From NCBI GenBank assembly GCA_900312665.1, contig ONZQ02000006.1:1675990-1739989 (forward strand): 64,000 bases of DNA. Direction: 5' to 3'. Shown in pieces: positions 32,267 to 43,169 of this stretch (the stretch's first letter is position 1; every line of letters starts with the position of its first letter). Made by a program: the position numbers and the translations under genes. The notes under the pieces were generated by a model. The model did not search any database. It was not told where the DNA came from and saw only the letters and a program-made list of their open reading frames with translations. Origin of the DNA: Cephalotrichum gorgonifer. Lineage: Eukaryota; Ascomycota; Sordariomycetes; Microascales; Microascaceae.

Positions 32267-34494
32267 CTTGTCGGTGTAGTTTGGGATATGAGGGGGAGAA
32301 GGGAGAGAGGGAGAGGGAGAGTCCTCAGTTTCCTTTCAGCTGTGGCTGGATTTCTATGTCTGGCGGTGTCGTGTAAGCGGAAAGCTTTGGCGATGTGGCG
32401 GGGCAGCGACAGAGACAGACGCAGGGTGAGTGAGGGGTAGGTAAGTAGATAACACTGACCTCAAGTTCTACCCTCTGTTTCTAGTTTCGCAGGAGTAGTT
32501 TGTGTCGCACGGACGGCCTACTGTCCTGGCTATCGCGTGGGCTATAATTCTGGAGAAGAAAGCACGAGGAAAGCACGAGCATGAGTGTGAGGCGAGTACA
32601 GAAAATCGGAGCAGGAGCTGGTTTCTATATCACGTTGTGGAGAGCCCCGCCAAGCTCACACCCACGCCAACTTGGACACCTCGACAATGGAACAATGGGC
32701 CTATGGTCCCCCTAATTCCCTAGTTCGCTACTTCCACCAAAGATGATATGCCGCCGCGGATAGTAATGCCCCGAAACGAGGCAAGTGGGCCCAGATCGGG
32801 GATGCACGTTCCCAGTTCCCCAGGGCAGCCGTTCCTATCATGTGGACTCGGAGTCTCGGGCGTGTCCGCCACCCATTGAATAATAGAGGGATTAGCCAAG
32901 CTACTAGAAGCTACCTCCCCCACCAAAGTCCCGCCCACGGAAGCACGTCCGCCGCCTCAGTCATCCCAAGCTCCTGGCGCGGAGCCGCATCCTCCGCCGT
33001 GCCCAATTTAGGCTAATAACGGTCCGGCAGCAGCAGCTAAACGCGACGTACTTTGGGGCTAGTAAGCCTGCCATACCCGTTCGAGCCCTCGAATGTGTAA
33101 ACGCACACATGTATTCACCCGCCGACCCCACCTAAACCCAGGTCTACTGCCTACTTCGTCTCAAATTACAAGCGGAGAATTACGGGGCCACCCTGGGAAC
33201 GGACATCTCGCGCGCATGAACTGTAACGTGCCCACGAGGATGGTAGACTTAAATAGGCCGAAAACTCATCCGAATCGGAGAATTGAGAATAAGCGGTTAA
33301 TGGCCGGTGGTAACGAGATGGGTTCCGGCTCCAATCCTGACTCTGGACAGCCTCTCAATTCTCGGGAGTCTTACTCGTACTTGCCTCTCTCCTGGTTTAA
33401 GCGTATCCGCTTGTACCAAGTACGGACACTGCGGAATACGGATCACGGATTCCGGGTCGTAGTGTCCCGCGGCGACCCGGCCTTGACCACATGGAGGACG
33501 GAGAAGTCCCCCCCGTGCAACTAGTACGGTACGAGTAAAAGTGGTACGCCGAGTCACGCACACCGCCTTGGAAATGCCCAAACTTGGAAGTAATACTGCT
33601 CCATTCGGTTCGAACGGAGGTTGTGCTCCTCCACTACAACTAGCAGTACGGCGAGGATACGTTTTGCCAGTCGGGATTTCGGGATTTTGGTCCATGGATT
33701 CGGCGATCTTGGCCCTATACATTTTGGGACCTCTAAGGGCGTTTCTATATTTTATTTTAGCGTTTAGTCCCACGAGGCTCGGTACCAGTGAGTGGAGTCG
33801 ACTTGGTACGATATTAGAGAAATAACCCATGTGCAGCTGCCTGGACTGCCATTTCTGGGTCAGAGGGGTGCCAATTTCAGCAGTCCAAGTCAGCCCGTTT
33901 TCTGGCATTCAAAGTACACTGTCTCCATCCACCTTGACCCAGTACGATGCGTTGCTGGGTAAGGGCCCCCCACCAGGTCTTCCAGCTTGGCGGGGTGCAT
34001 TTCGCTCCTTCTGCGGACCGAAATAACAGTCTACTTTGTCAACCTCAAGGTCCCACCATCTGCGGCTAATGGTTGGCTGATACCTGCCGAGAGTCCTAGC
34101 TAGGGTCGTGTCAGGCAGCCACGCCTGCCAGTTCTATCACAACATACTCCTGAACCTCGCGAAGCCGAATCTCCCAGTTGCCAAAAAGTCTCCTATGTTA
34201 CCTTTCAGCAAGTTATCCAAGTCCTTCGGTCCTTGGCCAGATAGGCTGACCTGACGATACAGCGGCAGAGATCTCTAGGTCCAGTCGCTGTTTCGTCCGG
34301 GGGATCTGGCTGCCCCTCAAGGTGCCGCGAAAAGTGGTTTTGCATCGCCAGCGATGGTGGGATAATCGTAGATGGAAACTGATAAGCAGATTATGTAATC
34401 CGTACTAGACTAACCTGATACTAGCGGCCAGTTGCCCGTCGCAGGCACAGATCAAATACCGCCAAGAAGCGATACTGCTGTTGTCAAAAGACCA
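32267..34494. other. Gene-poor 2.2-kb interval
   Basis: The first 200 bp are the mannosidase promoter. The remainder has low coding potential on both strands, with several overlapping antiparallel frames around 33090-33910 that show no domain and biased composition. It may be decayed repeat DNA bordering the receptor island, but I find no terminal repeats or transposase remnant. Confidence 0.45.
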
Positions 34495-35436
34495 TCATCT
34501 CGCCGCCTGCTCCTCCAACGTCCGTAGGCGGTCGCGAATCGCAAACCTCCACTCTCTCGCCACCTTGTACACCAGAAGGAAGCCCAGAGTGAGGAGGAGG
34601 ATACAGGATGCTACGATCGCCGTAACGCTGATCCAGACCGTCGCGCCCATCCACCCGGCCTGGCCCTCATCGACCGACACGATGACCTGCAGACCGCTTA
34701 GGACCACGGACGCGATCCCAAACACAAACAGCAACGGTCCGTAGAAGCGCGCAAAGTACGACCCGTACTGGTACTCGACCCGCTGGAAGTACGACCTGCG
34801 GAGGAGGAACGGGGCGTAGAAGTTGAGCCGTGTCAGGCGGATCTCGCCGTAGGCGTAGCGCAGGGAGACGTCCCGGTCGCCGATGCTGCCCAGGCAGGAC
34901 GAAAAGTTGCAGAACTGCTCCCAGGTGATATCCGCCGGGACGAGGCACAGGCTGGGTTCCTGGGCGATGCGCAGGTCGGACTCGTGCTGTATGAGATGGC
35001 GGTAGGTCCGCAGATAGCCCAGCGCCGCTCGTCGGATGCGTTCCCTGCGTGTGTCGCTGCGCGTGTCCCCGCTGAGATAGTCCCTCCAGAAGGCGTATGA
35101 CGTGATGTATCGCGGGAGCGGTTTGATAAAGATGCGATCGTAGATCCACACCAAGTGGAGTTTCGGGTCCTCTGTCACGACGATGGCGCGCCGCTTCACC
35201 AGCTGCCGGTGGAGCGGCGATATACTGCCGCTGTCTTGTTTGGACATCCACCAGAGCTTGTGGGCGACCCGGTCCAGGTCGTCCGAGCAGAGGTCTCGGG
35301 TGAGCAGGACCCCCACTCTGCCTCCGTCATCTAGGGATATGTGGGGGTAGCCCGGTACGTGCCGGGCCGACTTGTCTAGCTCCCGCGTTAGCTGGTGCGC
35401 CAATTCGAACGGCGGTAGCTGGGTGTTCGAGATCAT
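34495..35436 (-). CDS. Two-TM hypothetical protein divergent to the NLR
   Basis: Intronless, 313 residues from the ATG at 35436 (an open extension to 35625 looks like promoter). The N-terminal two thirds are soluble and rich in Arg, Asp and aromatics, starting LPPFELAHQLTRELDKSARH with PGYPHISLDDGG. Two hydrophobic helices follow at about 231-253 and 264-290, then a basic, coiled tail (REWRFAIRDRLRTLEEQ). The architecture suggests a membrane protein with both ends on the same side. I recognise it only as a fungus-specific uncharacterised type. It is 239 bp from, and divergent to, the NLR at 35676-39637, so the two may be co-regulated. Confidence 0.75.
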   Translation of the reverse strand: MISNTQLPPFELAHQLTRELDKSARHVPGYPHISLDDGGRVGVLLTRDLCSDDLDRVAHKLWWMSKQDSGSISPLHRQLVKRRAIVVTEDPKLHLVWIYDRIFIKPLPRYITSYAFWRDYLSGDTRSDTRRERIRRAALGYLRTYRHLIQHESDLRIAQEPSLCLVPADITWEQFCNFSSCLGSIGDRDVSLRYAYGEIRLTRLNFYAPFLLRRSYFQRVEYQYGSYFARFYGPLLFVFGIASVVLSGLQVIVSVDEGQAGWMGATVWISVTAIVASCILLLTLGFLLVYKVAREWRFAIRDRLRTLEEQAAR

Positions 35437-35675
35437 CGTGAATGTTAGACGAGGACTCCACTTGGAGCAAATTTGCAAACTGTTCTGATGGCCAGGCTGG
35501 GGTCGGGCAGGCTCATGTGACGAGTATGTGGCCAGATGCGGCTGGCCAGATGCAGCTTGCAGCCTGGTCACCACAGTCCGACCCTTCGCTTCGCTCGTCG
35601 CACACAGGGTCTTGACCTCAAGCAAGAGAACCAGATCATCCCCAGATCGCAGCCTCTCGCGTGCACAAACGCAAG

Positions 35676-38600
35676 ATGGCTCCTCTTGTGGACCTTTTTC
35701 TGGCGGTACTAACGACTGGGATCGTCATATTGGTAGCCGCTACCATTGTTGGCCGCCAGCCCGCTAAAAACTTGCAAACTAAGCCTCCCACGTCCCGCGC
35801 CGACGACATCCCAGTCGACCACGCAGACACTGTCAACAACAACACCAAAGAAAACATCGAACCGGATGCGTCCCTGCGCGAATCCGCCGTCGCTAAGAAA
35901 TTGCAGACTAAGACTCTTACGTTCCGCGTCGACGATATCCCAGTCGATCACGACGAAGCCGCTCTCAAGCACAACCTCAAGGGAATCATCGAAGGGGATG
36001 CGTCCCTGTGTGAAGCTGCCGCGACTCTCACCCATCATTCATTCGTACCAAAAGACAAGAACTATATCTGCGCTACCGTCTCAATCAAAGTACCGGTCTC
36101 TGCAGATGGCCTGTCCAGCCGGCTCCGCGAGGCCGGGACTGGTTACCCGTACACGTACAGCTGTGTTTTTGATGGAATCACACCGCTTCACGTCTCCCCA
36201 AGTGGTGCACATGTCGAGTAGGCCGTCTCTTACCGCTTTCTTCTTTGTCTTCCTCCTGCTTCCTCCTCAATTCTCCCTGACTGACTCCCCCTAGCATCAT
36301 CGCAGTCCCCGGCCTCGGCAGCCACCCGCTCGGCTCCTGGAAATCTCCTACCGGCAATAAGGTCTGGCTGCGCGACTTTCTGCCGAAGGACCTGCATAAC
36401 ATCCGAGTACTGCTATACGGGTATGACACTACGCTTCCCGAAAGCTACTCGAAGCAAACCATTAAGGACTTGGGCCGTACCTTTTTGGAACAAATAATTG
36501 CCTTCCGCACGAGGGATGGGGTATGAGACGCGCAGCACTACCCAACATGCACTGGCCGTTCCGACTGACACTTTTAGACCTCCTACCGTCCGATCATTCT
36601 CATCGGCCATAGCCTCGGAGGCCTAGTCATAAAAGAGGTCAGTTGTCTATCAATGTGGTAGGGCATCCGGCTGACTGTCGTAGGCGCTTGTGCGGGCCTG
36701 TAGAAAGAGCAACGACGAAGACTCTAAGCTATCTAGGGCGGCTTACGGACTTGTCTTCTTCGGCGTCCCTCACCTCGGCCTGAGGAACGAGCAGCTAAGA
36801 GCTGTCGTTGATGGCCAACCGAATAAGGCATTGATCGATGAACTTCTCGCCGACAAAGACTCAGAGCCATGCTCCTTCCTCCAGAGACTAGCAGAGCAGT
36901 TCGCTGAAAACTGCAATGGCAAATACCGGGCTGTCAGTTTTTTCGAGCGCAAGCTTAGCCCAACAGTGGAGGTAAGTACCTCACGTAGCTCACAGGAGAT
37001 GTTTTACTGAGCTAATAGTCTGTAGTTTCGAGACGGACAATGGCGCAAAACTGGTACCCCGTCCTTGCTTGTGACGGAAAAGTCAGCCACCAACACGGGC
37101 TTGGTGGCCGGTGCTGACGAAGTCAATATCGCCTTCAACACTGATCATTCCGGACTCGTTAAGTACGACTCGAGCAGCCAAGGCGACTATACAATCGTCA
37201 GAGAGAGACTGAGGAGGCTTGTTGAGGAAGCAGGACCAGAGGTTTCCCGACGTTTCGCAGAGCACAGTATGTGGAGCTAGATCTATAGCAAAAGCATTAG
37301 TTAATCTCTACCATAGATCTCAACCGACCGCTCTCCCGGACAGCACTGGCTTGCCTGAAATCTCTCGCCTTTGAGAATATGGACGGTCGGCCTAACGATA
37401 TCAGTAATGCTGCTGATGGGACCTGCAGGTGGCTTCTCAAGGATAAAACTTGGATCCAATGGAGGGATCAGCACCGAGGACTTCTCTGGATCAAGGGCCA
37501 TCCCGGATCGGGGAAGTCAACCTTGCTCAAGTACGCTCTTCGCCAAGTCCCTGTTGTCTATGGAGCCGACACGCAAGCATTTTCCTTCTTCTTCCACGGT
37601 CGTGGCCACGAACTCCAGAGAACCCCGCTTGGTCTTTTTCGATCCATCCTGCACAGCATTCTGAATCACTTCCCCGGCGCCCTTCCTGACCTCGTCGCCC
37701 ATTTCGAAGAGAAAGAACAAACAGTGGGGGAGCATGGAGAGAAGTGGCACTGGCATGTGCGAACACTACAGCCTTTCATCGAGTCATCAATCTCGAGGAT
37801 TCTAGAAATGTTTCCAGTCATACTCTTTATCGATGCCCTCGACGAGTGTGGCAAAGAACCAGCTGTCTGGTTAATCGACTATTTTAAGTCCTTACTTACA
37901 AAGTTTCCGTCTGCCCGTTTTTCATTTGGCATTTGCTTCTCTTGCCGCCACTACCCCATTCTGGACCTAGAAGGCGGGTCGACGATACACCTTGACAAAG
38001 CAAATACAGCAGATATCAGCTTGTATATTCGAAGCTGCTTCCCTACGGGACCTTCACATGCCCGTATCGAAGAGCTAATATCCGACCGTGCACAAGGGGT
38101 TTTCATGTGGGCTAGTTTGGTCGCAGAGCGTGTTCTACAACTGATACGCGAAGGGGAATCGCGTGCCAGGATTGAGAAGGAGATTAAGCGGATTCCCCCG
38201 ACTCTGGAAGGCCTATACAGCGAAATCATCCAGGGCGCAAAGGACCCCACAAGCACACTAAGGCTCATGGAATGGATTTGTTTCTCCCTGAGGCCGTTGA
38301 CGCCAGATGAGCTTCGATGGGCCATGGCAGTGGGTCCTGATTGCACCGAGAGTTCGCTCGATGAATGCGAGGCCTCGGATGACTTCATCGCTAGCGACAA
38401 GGCCGACACAAGGATCAAGGTCCTAGCCTGCGGCCTTGCAGAAATTGTTCCTTCAGGGAGCTCACATGTCGTCCAGTTCATCCATCAATCCGTGAAAGAC
38501 TTTTTTCTTGAGCGTGGACTGGCGGCTATGGATAAAACAACCCAAGTCGATAAGGTGGACCATGCTGCCGCTGTACACTGCCGACTTTCCCGGAGTTGTA

Positions 38601-39637
38601 TTCGCTACTTTAGGCTGGCTGTACGATCTCACGACGAACCATTTCACGTAAAGGATTTCGGCCGGTTCCCTTTCGTTTACTATGCAACCATATCGTGGAT
38701 ACCTCACTCGAAGGAAGGTGAATCAGCCGAGACATCCCCAAAAAGTTTTTTAGATCTACTTGAATGGCCAAGGGAAGAGTTTTTGGAATCATGGGTACAA
38801 ACGTACCGGAACTTTGGAAATTACAACCGTCCCTTCCAGTCTAGTTTACTGCATATTATATCGACATACGGTTTACAGAGACTGGCTGCCTATATACTAG
38901 GGTGCAGCGAAGCTGGCAAACCGGTGGATGAGGAAGATGGTTCTGGTAGAACCCCTCTGTCGTGGGCATCTGAGAATGGGCATGAGGCAGTGGTCAAGAT
39001 GCTGCTTGACACTGGCAAGGTCGAGGTCGATGCAAAAGATAACGATTATGGCCAGACACCTCTGTCGTGGGCATCTGAGAATGGGCATGAGGCAGTGGTC
39101 AAGATGCTGCTTGACACTGGCAAGATCGAGGTCGATGCAAAAGATAATTATGGCCAGACACCTCTGTTGTGGGCAGCTAGGAGAGGAGATGAGGCAGTGG
39201 TCAAGACGCTGCTTGGCACTGGCAACGTCGAGGTCGATGCAAAAGATAATTATGGCCGGACACCTCTGTCATGGGCATCTGAGAGAGGACATGAGGCAGT
39301 GGTCAAGATGCTGCTTGGCACTGGCAAGGTCGAGGTCGATGCAAAAGATAATGATGGCTGGACACCTCTGTTGTGGGCAGCTGAGAATGGGCATGAGGCA
39401 GTGGTCAAGATGCTGCTTGACGCTGGCAACGTCGAGGTCGATGCAAAAGATAATGATGGCCGGACATCTCTGTTATGGGCATCTAAGAATGGGCATGAGA
39501 CAGTGGTCAAGATGCTGCTTGGCACTGGCAAGGTCGAGGTCGATGCAAAAGATAATGATGGCTGGACACCTCTGTTGTGGGCAGCTGAGAATGGGCATGA
39601 GGTGGTAGTTGAGATGCTCAGAACAGGCATGAGTTGA
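35676..39637 (+). CDS. NLR/STAND receptor: lipase-like effector, NACHT, near-identical ankyrin repeats
   Basis: Six exons (35676-36217, 36295-36520, 36578-36637, 36684-36971, 37026-37266, 37317-39637) give 1225 residues. Order: a hydrophobic helix at about 6-26; a duplicated segment of about 39 residues (LQTK...DDIPVDH...DASL) within 37-115; an alpha/beta-hydrolase (SESB/lipase-like) domain with DIIAVPGLG and nucleophile elbow GHSLGG (Ser268); a NACHT ATPase with P-loop GHPGSGKST (513-521) and Walker B VILFIDALDE (Asp625); a helical region; then seven ankyrin units of 34 residues from about 990 to the end. Fungal proteins of this layout are STAND receptors, several of which control heterokaryon incompatibility. 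Ligand and effect are unknown. Exon 3 (60 bp, around GHSLGG) has the same size and phase as exon 2 of the NLR at 52517. Confidence 0.88.
38938..39637 (+). repeat. Ankyrin repeat array, 102-bp units
   Basis: About seven in-frame units of 102 bp; the first has one extra codon and the last is cut short by the stop. Long stretches such as gaggtcgatgcaaaagataa recur unchanged, and units differ mainly at the first codons (YGQ, YGR, DGW, DGR), at the SE/AR/AE/SK pair and at D/G near the end. Identity this high inside a repeat domain indicates recent unit exchange (unequal crossing over or conversion). Confidence 0.9.
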
Positions 39638-41081
39638 TAGTCACATTGCACGATCGAGATGAAGCGCCATGCTAGCGACGCTGACAAGCCGCCGACTAAA
39701 CATCGCCGTGTCATTGTGGAGAACAAGCCATACTATTATCGCCTCTGACACCAACTACTCGCCGAGTTCTCGGGACTGCTGAATCAATATCATCTTACTG
39801 TCTGCTTCTCAGGGAGACGTATCGTCGAGCTACTAAACGAAGAAACGGGGTCATGAATAAACCCGGGTATTTCCCCGGGAGAATTAAGGGCCATCGCAAA
39901 CTGCACCAAAGCTCCGACTGACGAAGAATTCAACTTTGACTTCCTACTCTGGAGTTTGACACACTCACAGCTGCCCTAAAGGAGCTTGGGGACCCTCAAC
40001 TTAAAGATGCAGTACATAACGGGTGGGAATGGAAATAGACTGATAGTTCCATCTCTTCTCAGCCTCAGGATATTCTTCATGATATAGTTGGGCTGCTTCT
40101 CATAGCTGTCGACAATTTGCCGATTGACGGGCTGTCGAACTGGTAATCGGGGCAAGGGACGGAGGGGCGGCTAGCGGGTAGTCGGACCTACCCTATGTGC
40201 ATCATGTGTATCAGTCTTGCTGTCTCCTTTCAAGTCCATTGTCACCACAGCTTTAAATACGCTAGCCGCAGTAAAGAATCAGGAATGAGTTATGCAGCAT
40301 GAATTGATTCTCTCTGAGCTGCTGTCGTCCCTGCAGCCTCTTGTCGACAGCCAGCGTTGTGGTCGCGCGCGTCGGCGCTCTGTACACTTCGTCCACATGC
40401 CTAAACTACTCCAATATTGATGCTGGAGCGACCTTGTCCCCTGGTGCTGCTCCAGCTGTCAACTTTGTGTAGTTGCGCAGTCGACTGCGGGGTCGGGTCG
40501 TGTGGGGGGGCGATTGGTTGTGTGGCTTCGGTTCAGGGGGATTCGTGTGGCTTGTGGAGCCTCTTGGCGCGGTGCGGTCGACGCGTCGGCGAATCCAGCT
40601 CAGACGCGAGTTGGGCATATTCACGTCGGAGCCATTACCCCTGCTCCGATAATAATTTTCGAGTACCACGAGTACACCTATCCCTGGGATATCCCGTCAA
40701 CCGTGGATGTTGCTCGCTGTCTAACTCCCGATCCTAACGGTGGCCACCGAATGAGGTATGTGTGAGTTCTCGTGAGGTATCCCTTTCTGGGTCTAATGTT
40801 CATTTTTCCGCGGTCAAGAACATATGACTCGTCCCAACCCCGCTCCCAGCCTTGGCCTCCTTGGCCTCCTTGGCCTCGAGAAATCCTCCTAAAACAATAT
40901 GCGCTCTCCCCAACCTGTCCAGATAGCCTACTCGGCCTACCCCCATAAAGGCACCTAAGTATCCGCACGGACACCTAGCTCCGGCTTCCCCACAAGACAA
41001 CTGGAACTAGCTCTATCGATCTAGCGTGGGGCAGCTCTGGTAGCAAAACCCAAACCCCGCTAGACTGTCCGACCCCACAAA
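39638..41081. other. Intergenic with a possible gene relic
   Basis: From about 39948 to 40037 one frame, entered after an apparent 1-2 bp shift, reads EFDTLTAALKELGDPQLKDA and ends at a stop. This protein-like stretch is stranded between stops and may be the remnant of an inactivated gene. A (ttggcctcc)3 microsatellite lies at about 40850-40877. The last few hundred bases should carry the promoter of the kinase gene. Confidence 0.35.
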
Positions 41082-43169
41082 ATGTCCCGCTACCCGGACT
41101 TAGTCCAGGGCACCAAACTCGACACCTCCTTTACCGACGATTACACTGTGCACGAACACGAAGACTCCGAGGATGAGCAGTGCCTTGGCCGGCCGGCCCG
41201 GCGGGTAGAGTACTGGAGGACCGAGAGGCCACTCGCGGAGGGCGGGTTTGGTGAGGTATACCTCCAACAGTGTATCGAGGGGAGGCGGCGGGTATATTTG
41301 CGTGCTGTTAAGGTATTGTCGAAGTTTAAGTCGAGGGCGAAAAATATCAACTACATCACGGAGCTCGAGGTCATTGCCAAGTTCTCCCAGAAACGCGTAA
41401 GTCTCGAGTCCGGAACTCCCGTGTTCCCACAGGCTAACGTCGGGCACTGGCGCTCGACAGTACTCGAATTATTTCGTCAAGCTACTCGGATGGTACGACA
41501 CCGACAACGACCTCTTTATCGCGATGGAATACTTTCCCCTAGGCGACCTCCAGCAGTACATATCCAAGAACCAGTCTCTCCCCGAGCCCGATGCCCAGCA
41601 AGTATCGTACCAGGTCCTCGAGGGCCTGAACTACATGCACAGCGAGAACTTTGCCCATCGTGATATCAAGCCAGGCGTAAGTCCCGGGGTTCATCCTGAG
41701 CAGCCTGTATTCCCTACTGACTAACGCCTCAACTGCAGAACATCCTGATCAAGTCCTGCCCGCCGGACGGCTCTTGGTGGATTAAGCTTAGTGACTTCGG
41801 TATTAGCAAACGCCTTGACCCGTCCGTAGAACAAAACTCCACGGTCAAGGGGACCTGGTCTTATATGCCGCCCGAGCTCTTCGGTTATGAGTCCGGGACG
41901 CCCCGTGTGATCAACTACCAGGCCGCCGACATGTGGTCGGCGGGTGAGATGGTCTTCCGCATGTTGTCTAACGAGGCCGTATTCCCCTCTCCCCAAGTGC
42001 TGTTAAGATACGCCGCGCAGCCCGACTTCTTCCCCTCAGAGCCGCTAGAAAGAAACGGAGCCGGCAAGCAGGCTGTAGACTTTATCCGGTCGCTGATGAG
42101 GCCTGCGCCGGGGGACCGCTTAACATCGAGTCAGGCGCTAGATCATCCATGGCTTCGGCCTCTGAGACCTTCTGCACCAGTCATCTCAGCCATGGCTTCA
42201 CGATCGTAAGTTCAGCCCTGCAATCTAACGCACGTTCTTCAAGGCTGATTGTAGATACCTGGGCGCAGTACGGCCCCGACCCCCCCGATGGGATCCGGAC
42301 TAACAACCAGCAATGGATGGGGTACAGCATCATCAACGGACATGAGCATATCCCGCGCGTCACTATCCGCGCCGCCACGCCCTACAACTAGGCCCCTTAC
42401 CACCAGTGCCCCGGCAATTGAATCCCGCAGTAGTGATTCTTTGTTCCCTCCCTCCCTGCGGCTGGCCCCCCCAACAAACCAGCCCTCCGACAAGGCCTGG
42501 GATGGCGAAAGTTCCATCAATGTCTGGGATCATGACTCGGGCGCATGCATACAAACGCTCAAGGGCCACAGCAGCTCAGTTTACTCAGTCACGTTCTCGC
42601 CAGATGGCCGACAGATTATTTCGGGCTCGGTTGACCGCACCATCAAGATCTGGGATCGCAACTCGGGCGCATGCATGCAAACGCTCAAGGGCCACGGCGG
42701 CTTGGTTCTCTCGGTCACATTCTCGCCGGATGGCCGGCAGATTATTTCGGGCTCGGTTGACCGCACCGTCAAGATCTGGGATCGCAACTCAGGCACATGC
42801 ATGCAAACGCTCGAGGGCCACGGCGGCTCAGTTGGCTCGGTCACGTTCTCGCCGGATGGCCGGCAGATTATTTCGGGCTCGGACGATGACACCATCAAGA
42901 TCTGGGATTGCAACTCGGGCACATGCATGCAAACGCTCGAGGGCCACGGCAACTCAGTTTGCTCGGTCGCGTTCTCGCCGGATGGCCGGCAGATTATTTC
43001 GGGCTCGGACGACAGCACCATCAAGATCTGGGATCGCGACTCGGGCGCATGCGCGCAAACACTCAAGGGCCACAGCAGCCCGGTTCGCTCGGTCGCGTTC
43101 TCGCCGGATGGCCGGCAGATTATTTCGGGCTCACTCGACAGCACCATCAAGGTCTGGGCTCGCGACTAA
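41082..43169 (+). CDS. Protein kinase fused to near-identical WD40 repeats
   Basis: Four exons (41082-41396, 41461-41676, 41739-42205, 42269-43169) give 632 residues. The kinase domain is complete: Gly-rich loop AEGGFGEVY (52-60), Lys77 in AVKVL, helix-C Glu near 94, catalytic loop HRDIKPGNIL (Asp173), DFG (Asp196) and PPEL. KPGN replaces the usual KPEN. A Ser/Thr/Pro-rich linker (about 333-410) leads to five to six WD40 units of 42 residues. The 63-bp third intron (GTAAGT...CGCAG) is what fuses kinase to WD40. If it were retained, translation would stop a few codons later and yield the kinase alone. I see no NACHT or NB-ARC domain. Receptor-like use of the WD40 array is inferred from its similarity in style to HET-D/E/R-type arrays. 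Confidence 0.85.
42515..43166 (+). repeat. WD40 repeat array, 126-bp units
   Basis: Five units of 126 bp plus a partial first blade. The words ttctcgccggatggccggca and gattatttcgggctcg recur every 126 bp almost unchanged. Variation is confined to a few codons: the three residues after GH and the one before S (GHSSSVYS, GHGGLVLS, GHGGSVGS, GHGNSVCS, GHSSPVRS) and the loop SVDR/SDDD/SDDS/SLDS. Because units are so uniform, the antisense strand and a second sense frame are also open; these are not genes. Confidence 0.9.

Noticed and set aside
33093..33908. Overlapping antiparallel frames in the gene-poor interval
   Set aside because: Neither strand shows a domain or splice-extended conservation; probably chance frames.
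38928..39608. Alternative sense frame (226 codons) across the ankyrin array
   Set aside because: Same cause: the 102-bp unit is free of stops in this frame, so every copy is. The NACHT-ankyrin frame carries the conserved consensus.
42581..43150. Long antisense open frame across the WD40 array
   Set aside because: It is open only because the near-identical 126-bp units repeat the same stop-free antisense codons; its translation is the repeat read backwards.
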